Source: Larimichthys crocea (taxonomy: Eukaryota > Chordata > Actinopteri > Sciaenidae). From it: DNA of 64,000 nt. Below are positions 37,678 to 50,000 of the stretch, piece after piece. Both the position numbers and the translations under genes were made by a program. The stretch lies in contig NC_040027.1 in the NCBI RefSeq assembly GCF_000972845.2, forward strand, positions 9,519,158 through 9,583,157. Reading direction: 5' to 3'. Positions within the stretch are counted from its first letter, which is position 1. Every line of letters starts with the position of its first letter. Under the pieces are notes generated by a model. That model was not told where the DNA came from, ran no database searches, and saw only the letters and a list, made by a program, of their open reading frames with translations.

Positions 37678-38279
37678 CACAAGGGAAGGGTAATGTATTT
37701 TCTTTAATGTATTTTGAGTCACTCCGATGTACACCATCCACCTGCAGTCAATAAAATAAGACAATCCTTTTGTAACAGCGGTTATTTTCTGTAGCCCCTA
37801 ATTCACAGATGTTCCCTAAACACTTTCTAGGCTATTTCACAGCCTAGCAGAGAACCTGCAACTCAGCACAGGTGTGAAGATTTTAGAGACATGAAATAAA
37901 CTAATAATAAACTGCTAATTGAGACAACATAGCTCTGTGTCGGGATCCCCGTCTGCTTCTCCAAAGTGGGGGTACAGCGATCTAAGTACTCCAAGATTTC
38001 ATTGCAATAGAGTTGAATCGTCTGTTGTTTTATTTTGAGAAACACCATCAAGTGAAACCAGTCATTTAGTAAGTATGGCTATTGGTACGAGCTGCTGATT
38101 ATTATTATTTGTAGTAGTATATTATTATTTTTGTTGGTGTTTGACTGATGGTTGACTGATGACCTTAAAGGTCTGCAGTGTTCCAGAAATGAAAAACAAC
38201 ATGCATGACAAAATAAAAAAAGGTTTTATACATAAAGACACCACAGGACTTTAAATGTTTTTAACACGCTACAATCAGA
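37678..38279. other. Non-coding sequence, nothing seen
   Basis: Single-copy AT-rich DNA with short ATTATT runs near 38,098-38,133. No coding or repeat signal was recognised. Confidence 0.6.
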
Positions 38280-38395
38280 GGGTGAAACAAGGTGGTTGCA
38301 ATCACCAACTATACCGCTAGATGTGGGTGAAACAAGGTGGTTGCAATCACCAACTATACCGCTAGATGTCGCTAAATCCCACTGATCCTTTAAAG
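38280..38395 (+). mobile_element. MITE 3' fragment with internal 45-bp duplication
   Basis: The segment taccgctagatgtcgctaaa then tcccactgatcctttaa is the 3' part of the GGTCCAGTGTGTA-type MITE (compare 490-528). A 45-bp unit containing gggtgaaacaaggtggttgc is present twice in perfect tandem at 38,280-38,324 and 38,325-38,369. Confidence 0.7.
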
Positions 38396-38549
38396 GAAAT
38401 AAGGAATGATCAAGAAGGAAAAGATTAAGAATCAATAACAGAAGTAATTTGAGTTAAACAGAGAATACGTTTCATTTTTCCTTACACCTGGTATGAAGAG
38501 GCGAGCATGCACATATCAGTTATGTACTGACATGGAAACTAAAGTCTGA

Positions 38550-38940
38550 AGTCTTATTCTTTATTAATCCCACAGTCCAGTGTTACGACGGCAAAAAGGG
38601 GGGAGCACAATAGCAGAAGCATCAATTAAAGACAAGATATGATAAATAAGTAAACAGCAACATATAAACAAGAAACAGACTCAACAGTTGAATACACACA
38701 CTGCACACAGGAAATATTGATACTGCACAGTTTGCCATACATCGATATCGCAGTGGAACTGTCAGTTTTGGTGTGCGAGGTCTATTGGGAGCAGTATTGA
38801 TTGTTAAAGTCTGTCAGCAGCAGGAAGAAAGGACCTGCCATATCTCTCCTGAACACACCGTGGGCGAGGCATAATACCTGCTAGAGAAGAAAATCTTTAT
38901 TAATCCACCGCTGGAAATAGTCCGGCAACAAAGACACTAT
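38550..38940. repeat. Dispersed TTTATT-ATCC repeat
   Basis: It starts ttctttattaatcccacagt and contains gtctgtcagcagcaggaaga, aaggacctgccatatctctc and cacaccgtgggcgaggc. It is related to 12,297-12,945. A second short start, aatctttattaatccacc, lies at about 38,890. Confidence 0.65.
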
Positions 38941-41820
38941 TTACTCCCGTTTCACTAACGTTTGCTCATTAGTCGACAGTTTCAAGCCGTTTTAGGTAAA
39001 TTACTGAGCCTTTTTAGATTTGTGACCTGTTTTTAAAAACGTATGTCTTTATTTTGGAAGGAATGGGCTTAGAGCTGAGAACCACAGGCAGGAAGTATTG
39101 AGAGATGGACACAATGTGTGTTTTAGTCTTTCAGTGAGATTTATGTTTTATAACCAGGAGTGCTGCTAGCCTTATCCTTGTAAATAATAATAAATGTTTA
39201 TATTGCACATAACAATAACATCGTGTCTTTTATCCTCTGTACTGGACTCTCCTGGCTTGCTTCTCATTCTGCCAGTCTAGCTCAAGGACTTCTCTTCTCT
39301 CTTTGTTCCTCTGTTCTTTTACTTCAAAGCACAGGGACAGTATTGTGAGGGTTTCTGTTTAACCGTTCAAAGAAGAAAACTCCAAGTCAAACAGCTGTTT
39401 GTTTATTGTGCTCGTGTATATTTTAAAATCATTTCACGCCCATAATGACACGCTCGTTTTTTTGTCAAACTTACAAAATATTCTTTAGACGTATAACTTT
39501 AAAGATAAAAATTCTGAACAATAACACAAATGTATCAGGACCACTTGCAAGGGAAACTGATTGCAAAGAAAATCAATGCAAGCTAAATGCAAAACAGAAA
39601 ATAAAAGTAGTGTGAAATACTTTCAAACATTCAATCAAATTCAAAAGCAGACTGAAATAAACTGTGAGCTCCTCTCTATCTCTGCAGATATCTCAGATTT
39701 ACTCCTAACCAACATGAGAGACCTCTGGTGCTCTCTTAAATCATTCTCAAGTAAGACATTTGATGAATCGTGTCTATCAATCTGGTAATCATTGATGTTG
39801 AACATGGTAAGCCCTTAAACACTCTGAAGCTGAACCCACAGCCCGTATGTTCTGCACCAATCTTCTTCGTCAGAACACCCAATTTCTCCTCCCTCTTTAC
39901 TCGAGATAAATTATTCCTTTGATCTCAAACTTCTCGAACTTCTCCACTTCGTACACTCCCGATCTTACAACAAAAAAAATAAATAAATCCCTTTGACATG
40001 TGAAGTCAAATACTCCCTCGAAGTGAGGGCTTCATTTAACCTCGTCTGACCACGCTTGTGGTCGCTGTGTGGAATCGGATGAAAAAGTTACAAAGAACTG
40101 ATACTGGACGTACACTTGCTTTCTTGCAGTCGCTTCATCCGCACCTATGGCCAGGTGGGTTGAATGAATAGTTTGTTGAATGTTGAGTGGGATGCAACAA
40201 AACCAATGAACAGCTGCCCAGAGATGCAGACTCAGATACAAAGCAAAGTTTTAATTTAGAGTCATGTTTCCGTCCACACCAACTGGTTGCTTACTTTGTG
40301 TGTTTATTGGTTGGTGCCCGCTGCTGTAGCTGGAGATAAAAACTGATAACAGAGTGGAGACGAGACCAAAACAGTAAAAGGTCCATATACGAAGTTTCTA
40401 AAACCAAAACAATGAGCTGAAAGACAGCTCATTGTTTTGGGGACTGCAGAGTTGGGTGATGATTCTCTGTCGCTTTGCCACAACCAGCAACACTTTCCAC
40501 GATACATGTAGCCATTTGACACTTTTAATATAAAAACGTTGATAAATTCAGGACTTACAGTCGAGTCTGCGGCTACCACAGCTCTGTGAGGGTAACATTC
40601 TTAAAATGACGATCCCAATCTTAGTTTAGCATGTTAGAACACTAAAATTTGCTCATTAGCGCACAAAAAACAAAGAAAATGTGTAAATGTCATTAGTTTT
40701 TCAGGTCATAGTCAGAGGAATAAAGTAACAATAAAATAAAACCAAGACACAGACACATTTCTAGAACATTCTCCTTATTACCTGCATGTTGTTTGGTGTG
40801 AAAAAAAAAAGTACTGCTGAAAATGTAATTCTCTTGTTTCTGCTCAGTGATCGTGTGGTTTGGTTTGGAAGGAGTCACTCCAAAGCGACAGTGGACTGGA
40901 GCTGATTGGAGGTGTCGTGTAATTGTGTAAGATTGTGAAGCCGCCTCGTATTGTCTGTGAGAGGAGAAACAATGGTACCACTATCACAAATCCACTTGTT
41001 TGCTGGTGCACACCCGGAGAACGTCCAGTAAATGTGTCGAATGTATGAAAACCTGTCCGCTCTCTTTCTTCCACCACAGGATCGTGTTCACATACACAAC
41101 ACAAGTACACACAAACCTTCCCATGTCTCTCAGTTAGGAGATTGTCTGGCTCTTGCCCATTTCATGGATTAGTTACAGGAGGGGCTTTTAAAATTGTATC
41201 TGAGTGAACATTTTTGGAGAGAACCTCTGTATAACCTTGCCGCTTCGACACTGTCTGCCAGACTTAGGCTCATCTTCTCTGTAATAAAGGCAGACACAAA
41301 AGAATATCCTTGCTCCTGCCCTGTACTCTGTGAATGCTGCGTTTCTTTTCTTTGTCCATCACGGGGTCTTTTGGCTGCGCTCTTCAGAAGGCATTTTTCA
41401 GCAAAATATTTAATTTGGTATTGTTGGAACTTTTGAATAGGACGGGAAATGTAATGCACAGAGCACTGAGAGGAATAAATTAATGGAACGCTCACGAATC
41501 CGACAAAACTGAAAAGCAAGTAGCAAATGTCATAAAAGAAAAGAAAAAAAAAGCCTGACAGAAAACGCTGCCTGAGGACGTGATCTGAAGAATAACTTTT
41601 ATTGTGGTTCTTCACCTTCTTCAACCAAGTACACGTGGTAAAAAAAAAAAAACCCAGAAAAGTTAAGCAGGCCTAAAGAATGGGACAAAATGGGTCAGTA
41701 CTGTACTGGGTACAGATCTTTTCTTTGGTGGCACATAGGAGTTATCCAAGAGCCATGACAGGCCGTCATTTCCTCTTTTTTAAAGACAAATACTAATTGT
41801 TGGACAACTAGCATCAGGTG
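38941..41820. other. Non-coding sequence with one hairpin
   Basis: Single-copy DNA with no recognised gene. It contains the perfect hairpin listed at 40,404-40,440 and homopolymer A runs at about 40,801, 41,545 and 41,641. Confidence 0.6.
40404..40440. repeat. Perfect 16-bp inverted repeat (hairpin)
   Basis: ccaaaacaatgagctg is followed by the loop aaaga and then its exact complement cagctcattgttttgg. The stem is 16 bp with a 5-nt loop. No poly(U) tract or promoter is adjacent, so no terminator or RNA gene is inferred. Confidence 0.9.
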
Positions 41821-41821
41821 T

Positions 41822-42010
41822 GGAAGTCGAGATCAGAGCCAGAGCCAGCACCGGAACCAGCACCAGGGCCGGAGCCAGAGATGGGACCCCTCTGAAGCGG
41901 CTGCTGGTGCCCGTGGGCCTGGTACTCCGGCCTGGGGAGGGATGGCAGGATGCTATTCCCCAGGCCGGAAGGTACGCCACTATAAGATTGGAGTGGCGGG
42001 CCACCTACGT
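41822..42010. other. GC-rich block of unknown origin
   Basis: About 190 bp markedly richer in G and C than its surroundings, with imperfect repeats of agccag and accag at 41,835-41,880. Frames are open on both strands over 65-75 codons: the minus strand begins as a Gly/Ser/Ala-rich run, and the plus strand ends RLEWRATYVALSATF. I do not recognise either. It may be a fragment of an unclassified mobile element or a captured gene piece. Confidence 0.4.
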
Positions 42011-42229
42011 GGCGTTGTCAGCAACATTTTAACTTCAGCCAAGGATGATATATATGTGTGGTCCGATGTTGTTGTCTGACTCTGTATGTTATGTACCTAT
42101 CTGTGTCCAGGGAGTGAGACAGCCCTATCCTCTGACCTCAGTTTCCATGGTAATGATAAAGATGCCGGTGCTCTGTATCTCTTGGAGAAAAGTCAGTAAC
42201 AACCTTTGGAAGATTTAACACCGTTTACC

Positions 42230-42293
42230 GCAGTATGTGGACAGACCAACCAACCAACACTGCCATTCATAGGAACACAGGCATGACTAAAAG
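42230..42293 (+). repeat. Dispersed repeat tail (GGACCAACCAACC type)
   Basis: The text cagtatgtggacagaccaac then caaccaacactgccattc is the 3' tail of a repeat seen more completely at 62,395-62,600. Confidence 0.5.
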
Positions 42294-45289
42294 GTAAGAA
42301 AAGAAAAGGTTTAGGACGGGAAAAGAAACTTGTTAATCCATGAACGCCTGCTTACTCAGTTATTACAGTTTGGTTGCCCCTGAGCAAGGCTTTATTACCA
42401 CCTGGCCAATAGGGTTCAAATTAACATCACTTTCATTTAAAAACAGTAAAAACCAGCAAGCTTTGACTATCTGAAATTAAGCACATGGCTAAATTAAACT
42501 GCTTTTTCATGTGTAATGATGTAATGCACCAAAGGCAGCCTTTTCTCCATCCTTTTACATTAAGGGAATCAAAACTCTGGTTCTTTAATGTACATCAAAG
42601 GGATTCTTGTTGACAGAGTCCTGGTAACATTAAAAATAGATGTCCCTCTACCTTTTTAATGAACAAGTACAAGCCTCAGGACTTTTTTTTTTTAAAGTCT
42701 CACTTCAAAGTTTGTCGGCCCCCGTTATGAAAAAGAACCTCCGAAGCTCCTCCTGTCCTGCAGGACTTCTCATCAATTCACTTTTCATGACCCGATCACA
42801 CATGCCAAAGTGGAATACATCAAGGGGAATTAGATTATGGTGCCCGCTGCTGTTTGGTAATGAGCTATCACTTTGTGAGAAATCAACTTGAAGCTTTATT
42901 TATTGTTAACGTTTCACCCTGGAGTGCCAATTAAACGGCTTCTGGGACCTTCCTGAATGCCAGTAATTAACAGTCATGGTGATGTGGGTTTTGGCCAAAG
43001 TTAAGAAGAGCAAACATAGTAAACAGAAACGTTCTAGTCGACAGATTTTCATTTTAAAAATTACACCCATGAAATAAGAATAAACAGACGTGCAACACAA
43101 ACACAGGTTTGATAGTTGTATGACCATTATAAACACAGTCGGACTGAGTGGGCCTCCTCTGACTTTAATGCAATATATAAATCATTATAACTTCTTATCA
43201 TATATTTCTGATCACTGTGTAATACTACAGGCACCGAGCTGTGCATACAATAGGACCGAATGGGCTTCACGGCCAGCTGCAGATTGTTCACTGCCATTAA
43301 TCATTTCGACTCAACCTCAACTTTTTTTTTTGTAATTAAACTTGAATTAATGCAATATAATTCAGTGTCAGTTTTTACAGTGGCTGAGAGTCAGTTATGA
43401 GGACTGTTATGTTTTTGTTTATATCGACCTCTGTCCTGTGTCTGCCATGTTGCACCATTATGTTTCTACATTAGCCCAAACAAACTAGATATGGTTCCAG
43501 ATATGGAGTTTCATGTTTTTTGTGTTGCCACTTGCCAGTAATAAAAAAAAAATCACAGCAAACAAAGAATTCAGCACAGTTTAACTCGGTGGGATTTCTA
43601 TTTCTTTCATTTCTTTAAAGCTTTTAAAGTTCCATGTTGGCGACTTCAATCAGTTATGGAGGAGCACCCACAGCCTGCTTAGCATAGTGCCTGCAAAAAT
43701 ATTATTATTGGTGTATTATACATCTATGCTCTTGATTTTAATAATATATAATGAATCATTTGTGTATCCAGTCATTTAAAAGCTCAAAGCAGGCTTCAAT
43801 ACACGATTGATGACATATCACTGAACACACTTTTAGACTCACTCTCCATGTTTACCGAACTCTTTTGGTCTCACTCGGTTTCTAAGCTTTGTCTGCATCC
43901 TGCACCGAATGATTACAGGAGCTTGTGAAAATCAGCTTAGACTCCTGCAGCTCTGCAGGACTAAGCAAATGGATGAGATGCTTAAAAGTGAGACAGGCCA
44001 GGTTTTCTTTTTTTATTATTATTATTTAAATGTGCTTCAGCTTTCAGAAATGACAGAGAATAACACCAGTGAACAGCCACACATGCAAAATAAATCCTCT
44101 ATTCAGAACTGTTGTAGCTCACTACAATATGGTTTTCAGTTCTGGTGAATGTGGGTACTCTGCCGGTGAAAGCAGTTGACCCTCCCCGCTCTCCACATTT
44201 TTGTGCTATACAGTCGCAGGCTGCTGTATCCATGCCAGCGCTTTATCGCTTAGACATTCTCCAGGGCCATTTCTTTTTCCCTGGCAGCCCTCTGATGGAG
44301 CACGAGCTCATTCTTCAATTCTCTGTGAAAACAACAGCAGAGGATGCAGTCTCTTTTTTTAAAACCGACTCCTATTTACCTGAGATGACACCGGCCGACT
44401 ATTCAGCTGCCAGCTTGTCTTGGCGGCTTGTTCTCCAGCAGTCTGGGCTGCCTGTTAAGCCGAAACACCAGGCTAGGTGTTTAACAAGCTAACACTTTGC
44501 AGATGGACTTGGCTACACAGCAGTCTTGCAATGCATTGGTGCTTTCAGTCGAATACAGTAGTTTTAGAAACTAAAGAAACCATATTCAGGAACTAAGCCC
44601 ATGAACCAAAAATAAACCAAACCTTCATGTGCATGACTGTTTGTGCTTCCTTTCCATCTGTAGAACTGTAGCGCTGAGGCAAATTACCAGTGACAGATTC
44701 GTTTGAAGAGCAGTCACGTTCTCTCTTTGTCATTTACTGATGTGATGTTTAAACTGATGTTGGAAGAGTTATGGAGTGACAGAAAGTGATAAAGGCATGA
44801 CGTTAATCTCCAGAGAAACAATAATGTGCCATGTGTTCTCTGGTTATTTTTCTATTTTAGAGCATTGACCATGTTGAGATTGGTTTCTCTTCTAATTGGT
44901 TGGACTCTAATACTTTTTTTTTTACTTTTTTGCTTTTACCCTTTTAAATTTCCATACACAAACACACATCACAAGAAATGACGGCAAAGCACCAAAGAAG
45001 AACACGTTTAATGATTTACCTTCTTTATTTTTGCAAAAATAAAATTCACTGACATGGTGCAAATGTGTAGAGCAACTGAAAATCCAAGTCTTATCATCAA
45101 ATTAAAGACTGATAACTGCAAAGGAGTTGTTGGGCTGGCCTAGTCGATCGTGATTGAAACCCAATATTTGTAGAAAGAACTGAAGTTCAAAGTTCAACAG
45201 CAGGTCCACCAGAATACTCAAGACTTAAAGACTGTCATAACTTCTTTATGGATTACAATGTGATAGATATGTTGAATACTTATTGCTTT
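42294..45289. other. Non-coding sequence, nothing recognised
   Basis: Single-copy AT-rich DNA. Frames at 42,640-42,891, 43,909-44,148 and 44,145-44,492 lack splice context or family motifs. Isolated AGTAAAAG-like words do not amount to a clear element. Confidence 0.6.
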
Positions 45290-45600
45290 ACTGAAAAAGT
45301 AAAAACAAAAACCAAAGAAACTAGACCAGGCAGGCTGGCGAGAGGAGTTCTTCTGGAGCTGGCACACAGTGAGTGGCATGGAATGATCCAACAAAGAGCA
45401 GAGTGAAGGCCAGGCTTATGAGGTGGGAGGTAATGTGCTGAGTGGAAACAGGTGTGACTCAACAGGTGTGCCTCATCTGCCAACGGGAGGAGCCAGCCAC
45501 ACCCCCTGCAACACACAAGCTCTGCAGGAAAACAGAAATGGGGAGGGGGGAAACAGAAAGAGCACAAACAGAAAAAAAACATAATAAACAGAACCATAAC
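45290..45600 (-). mobile_element. LTR-like dispersed repeat
   Basis: On the minus strand the block reads through gcagggggtgtggctggctc, ggcacacctgttgagtcaca and ctcataagcctggccttcac, followed by gctctttgttggatcattcc. This style is common in fish LTR elements just upstream of the transcription start. A clean TATA box and AATAAA are not visible, so it is less certain than 37,240-37,605. The minus-strand frame across it is not a gene. Confidence 0.4.
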
Positions 45601-46705
45601 AATTTCCTTCTGAAAAGTTGTTTAGTAGAAGTTTAAAGTACCATAAAAGGAAAATACTTAAGTAAAGTAGAAGCTCCACCTTTAAAAACGTCAATAAACG
45701 TTCATATTCCTAGTCCTGATACCTCATACGTCATAGAACTAACCCCAGCAGGCCCAGTTAAGAACTTTAGACCCTGGTTCCTTCGCTTAAAATGCAGGTA
45801 AAGATTCCTGGATACCTGAAAAGGTTCCTGCAGTAGAGCTTTATTTGTTGGTTGACTAGCCGAGTGCCTATTTTCACTTCAGTGAAGGATACACAGCAGC
45901 TCAGCCTGATCAGGATTCATGTCACACATCTCAGGGATGCGTAATCGTTCAGCTGTGGATCCAGCAGGTCAGGGTCTGACTCGAGAGTCCTTTCATGGTC
46001 GCTAACCTCAGCAGGGACATTGCATTTCAGCAGAATGAGGATCAGTTGAAGACGCATTACAGAGGTGGCCATAGCATCGGGCTGGCGATGATGATCTTTG
46101 ACTGCTCTGCCTCAGCAGCCACTTGGGTGAAATTTATATCAATCAGGAGCAGTGACCTCTCCATGCTTTTCTTTCTGTACATTTGAATGTGTTTATGTTG
46201 CTGCAGCTGAATGGATTTTGAATGAATCCCTCACATGCTGATGTCATTATTCCCCCGTCTGCTGGTCTGTGGACAAACCAAAGCATAAAGCTCTGAAATT
46301 CAGCGAACAAACAGGTCAGGACACCAACACACAGGCTGCAGCAGAGTGAGTAAAGTGACTAAGTGGGAGAGGGTCCTTACCTGCATCATCCTCCAAAGAA
46401 TCATGTGCATTGGTGACAAAATCCAAAACATCATCATCCCAAATGGAAAATTCAGTTTCTCAGTTTACACCACAAATAGATTTTTTGATTATGCAAAGAT
46501 ATCAACACTGTTTTTATATCCCTGATATACAGATATCCGCAGAAAATTTTTGACACATGCACAAAATTCTAAAACCATTTCAAGCAACATCAAACTTTTT
46601 TATAGTACGTAGTAGTAGTAGTATGTATAGCACGTCTCATTTGCCAAATAATGTGGTGATTGGTTGTTGCAAAAGAATCAGCCCGAGTCAGAAAAGAGCC
46701 AGCAG
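45601..46705. other. Non-coding sequence, nothing recognised
   Basis: Single-copy DNA with a short (TAG)n stretch near 46,608-46,622. No gene signal. Confidence 0.6.
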
Positions 46706-47090
46706 TAGGGATGTAACGATGCATCGTGACACGATTCAAAATCGGTACAAATGCGTGACGACTCGCATCGGTTGACAGAAAAAATTAATTGCGATTCTTG
46801 GCGAATGCGAGAGAAGAAGGATATGTTCTTTTTTGTCTTTTTTTAAAGTTAGAAATAGGTTACGTTATCTTAAAAAAAGTCACTGGTTGGTGATTCATTT
46901 GTTCAACGTCAGGCGTCAAGTCACGTGACTCACGTCACTCCGTAGGTACGGAGCACAGAGACACGGCGACGGTAGAAAATAGCTTTGAAACAGAGGACGC
47001 ACCGAGCTGTTTGAAATCACCTGTGTGGAACATTTTGGATTCCCTATATACACAAATACAAAAAAAGTTGAGTGTATCGTTACATCCCTA
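46706..47090. mobile_element. Non-autonomous hAT element (TAGGGATGTAACGAT)
   Basis: It begins tagggatgtaacgat and ends atcgttacatccctA, perfect 15-bp inverted termini typical of hAT miniature elements in fish. It is flanked by an 8-bp target duplication with one mismatch: gccagcag at 46,698-46,705 and gtcagcag at 47,091-47,098. The 385-bp interior has no transposase. It contains gtcacgtgactcacgtcact, a dense set of CACGTG/ACGT words. Confidence 0.9.
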
Positions 47091-47098
47091 GTCAGCAG

Positions 47099-50000
47099 TG
47101 ATGTTTTCTGCCAAAGTGTCATTTATAACACATATAACATATAATGAAAACGTCACAATCAAACAAATCAAAACCTTTGCAAAGAATTTAACTTATTGAG
47201 TCAACGGTTGTGGCTAATTACAGAATAATATTCTCACACAATAATTAACAGTATAGCGGTGCATGTCTTTTAGAAGAACTAATTATCACAGATGAAAAAA
47301 GGAAAGGTAAATGCTTGATTGGCACAGATGGGACTGTAGGTGTCTGTGTTTTCGCTGGATTTTCAGTGCCCATGAGGGTCTGGTAACCTGTGTTTGTGTG
47401 TACTGAAACACTGAGGAGGAGCATGGCCGTGTGTGTCTGTGCACCGTTTGAATTTGTGGATGCTTTGATAAGCTTTGAGACACACTGGGGAGCCCCTCTT
47501 CCCTCTGTCCCTCAGCCTGGCAGTAATCGCTGATTAGAAGCTCAACTCATCTCGCCGCGTTTGAAAGTTTTTTCTCCAGGATCCAGAAAAATGTGCCTCA
47601 TCTGATGCGTCACAAAGCCACTGACTGATGCACGGCTGCTTTTCTGCAGGAGACACAGTCTGTGTGTTTGGGAATATATCAAGAGTATAGAAAGGACTTC
47701 AGTCTGAGGGGGTCCTCGCCAGATGTTCGGGGTCCTGTAGAAGCCTCCTGCATAGGAACTGATTTATAGTTCGACGTAGGATTTAATGATTATCATAGCA
47801 GCACTAAATGATTGTGTCATAAATTATCTTTTCTCTAATGAAATTAAACCTATTTCAGTTCTTTCACCATCTTTGTTATGGAGTGTTAGTAGGCAGGAAC
47901 GCCTTGTCTCCTTCAAAGGAAGGAATCCATCAGTAGCAGAGGGAGTACTTGCAAAATAAACTAATGAACACATTTTTCCAACTGAGACTTCTCCAATTTA
48001 ACGGGCACGGACTGTGTCTTGCCACTGTTTAATAATGTTTAACAGCCTTAAGCAGCGTGGGTGGTGACTGACTGATATATGTCTCGACCTCGGGGCTTAG
48101 CATAGCTGTATACGCTTGCTGCTGAGATCATTCAGTACTACAAATCCATATCCTCAACTTGATTGCACGGTTAGTGGTTTGGTCCAATCAAAGTCTCAAA
48201 AGATAAAACTATATGAACCATAAGATTAAGATTAGACAGCCACTACCATTCACACAACAGCTGTGCATATTCAGCAGTAACAAGAAGTCTGTCTTCCTCT
48301 CTCAACATCCTCTTAACACATGTGAATCCGTGATTTCTACAAGCTTATCTCACCAGATGTATGGTACAGTAAACCCGAGTGTACTGTAAGTACCTGGGGG
48401 GTATGTACTTCATTCACACAGCCTGGAACAAAAAAGGACAAAACACTCTTCTTCTTCCAGCAATGTGTTGGACCTCACCTTTTTTGTTTATAGTAATACA
48501 AACATGAATAATGCATGAGTTTTTGTGACTAGGAAGTTGCTTCCATGTCCATATAATAAAAAAAAAAAAAGTCAAATGAAACAGTCCTCTGTGGTCTGTT
48601 CCGATCCTTCAAACATTCAAAGGGTTTATTTAAGATTAAGAAAATGACATCCTAATTTAAATGAGAAAATAGTCGTACCGTCCTAAGACCACAGAGGCCG
48701 TGAAGCCTCACTGAATCGTGCCTCAACCCTGATTCTCATTTCCTAGCTTGCTCACTAACGACTTGCACTAACCACAACACAACCACAAGCTCATTAATCT
48801 CCATTCGACCCTCTGTTCATCCTCTCCTGCTCATCGACTCCATTCCATCCGCCGCTCGACTGTTCTCATCTCCCTGATCCCTCCATCCCGACTCATTCTC
48901 TCCTCACCCCACCTCACCTGCCGTTTCAGTAAACCAATCTGCAAACATGAATTGCATCGTCTCTGTTACATCGGTTACAATAAAATAGTAAAAGCACCTT
49001 ATGTAACACACTGCAACTGAGCTCAACCAGACACCGATGACACTGACTCACTAAGCAACCTCTTGACTCTGAGGTGAGTTGGGTGAAGGAATAATGGATG
49101 GGAGGTCTGCGTCCTTGTCTGTGCTTCCATTTATTGTCTGGATAGAGACAGAATATGTGCCGGGCAGTCATACAATTGGCTTGGTCAGCACACAAGTTAC
49201 GGTGGCACAGTTTAGCACAGAAAAATGCATTTCATACCCTCGTTATATTTCATGACAGTAATCAAAAGCATGTTCATAAAGAAAGCATATTGATATGAAT
49301 TCTCTACTCCCCTACCAGCGGCATTTGCAGCTACCGATTGAAACTGCCTGAATAAACCTACACTACTGGACGGCAAATGAAATCAAATACAAAGTTCCCT
49401 CTCAGGTTTAATTAGGAAGTGTTAACGTCTACATCAAGTGGCAATATTAAAATAGTAGCCCCCTTTTTATGCACATCTAAAAAAGACCATGCCACAATAT
49501 GCCTAGTGGCTGCATTGCATTCTGGTCCAGTGAGAACACTGTCAGCAGAGGAATCGGACTTCTCTCTCCCTCGTGAATCCACCTTAAAATCCTAGAAACA
49601 TCCTCCATTTACTTAGAGCACATCGACATGCCTCTGATATAAAAACGGGATTAACTATTTTATTTTGTTGCACACTGTAACGGGTTACAATAACACAGAT
49701 AATACAGATGTGTTGCATATGGGATTTCTAGCCATGACTAATTTGCCATCCCTGTCCCTGTTTAGGCTTTTCTACTATGTTAAACCCTTTTGAGAGTATT
49801 AGCAGATCTGCTGGGTACCTCACAAGAGGGCAACTAAGACCAGGACTGTGGAGATAAACCAGTGATTGCTCAGCTTACATTTAGCCCATGACCCTGTGGT
49901 CAGCAATCCCAAGAGATCTGAAGCACTCTGATGAAATCCTTTATCAACGCGTGAGAAAACCCACTGTGTTTGGACTCAGGAGGCTCTTTACAAGGGCAAC

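Noticed and set aside
38280..38369. Possible CRISPR-like repeat
   Set aside because: Only two directly abutting units without spacers, in a eukaryotic MITE.
40404..40440. microRNA precursor or transcription terminator
   Set aside because: The stem is only 16 bp and perfect with no flanking stem extension, and there is no T run after it.
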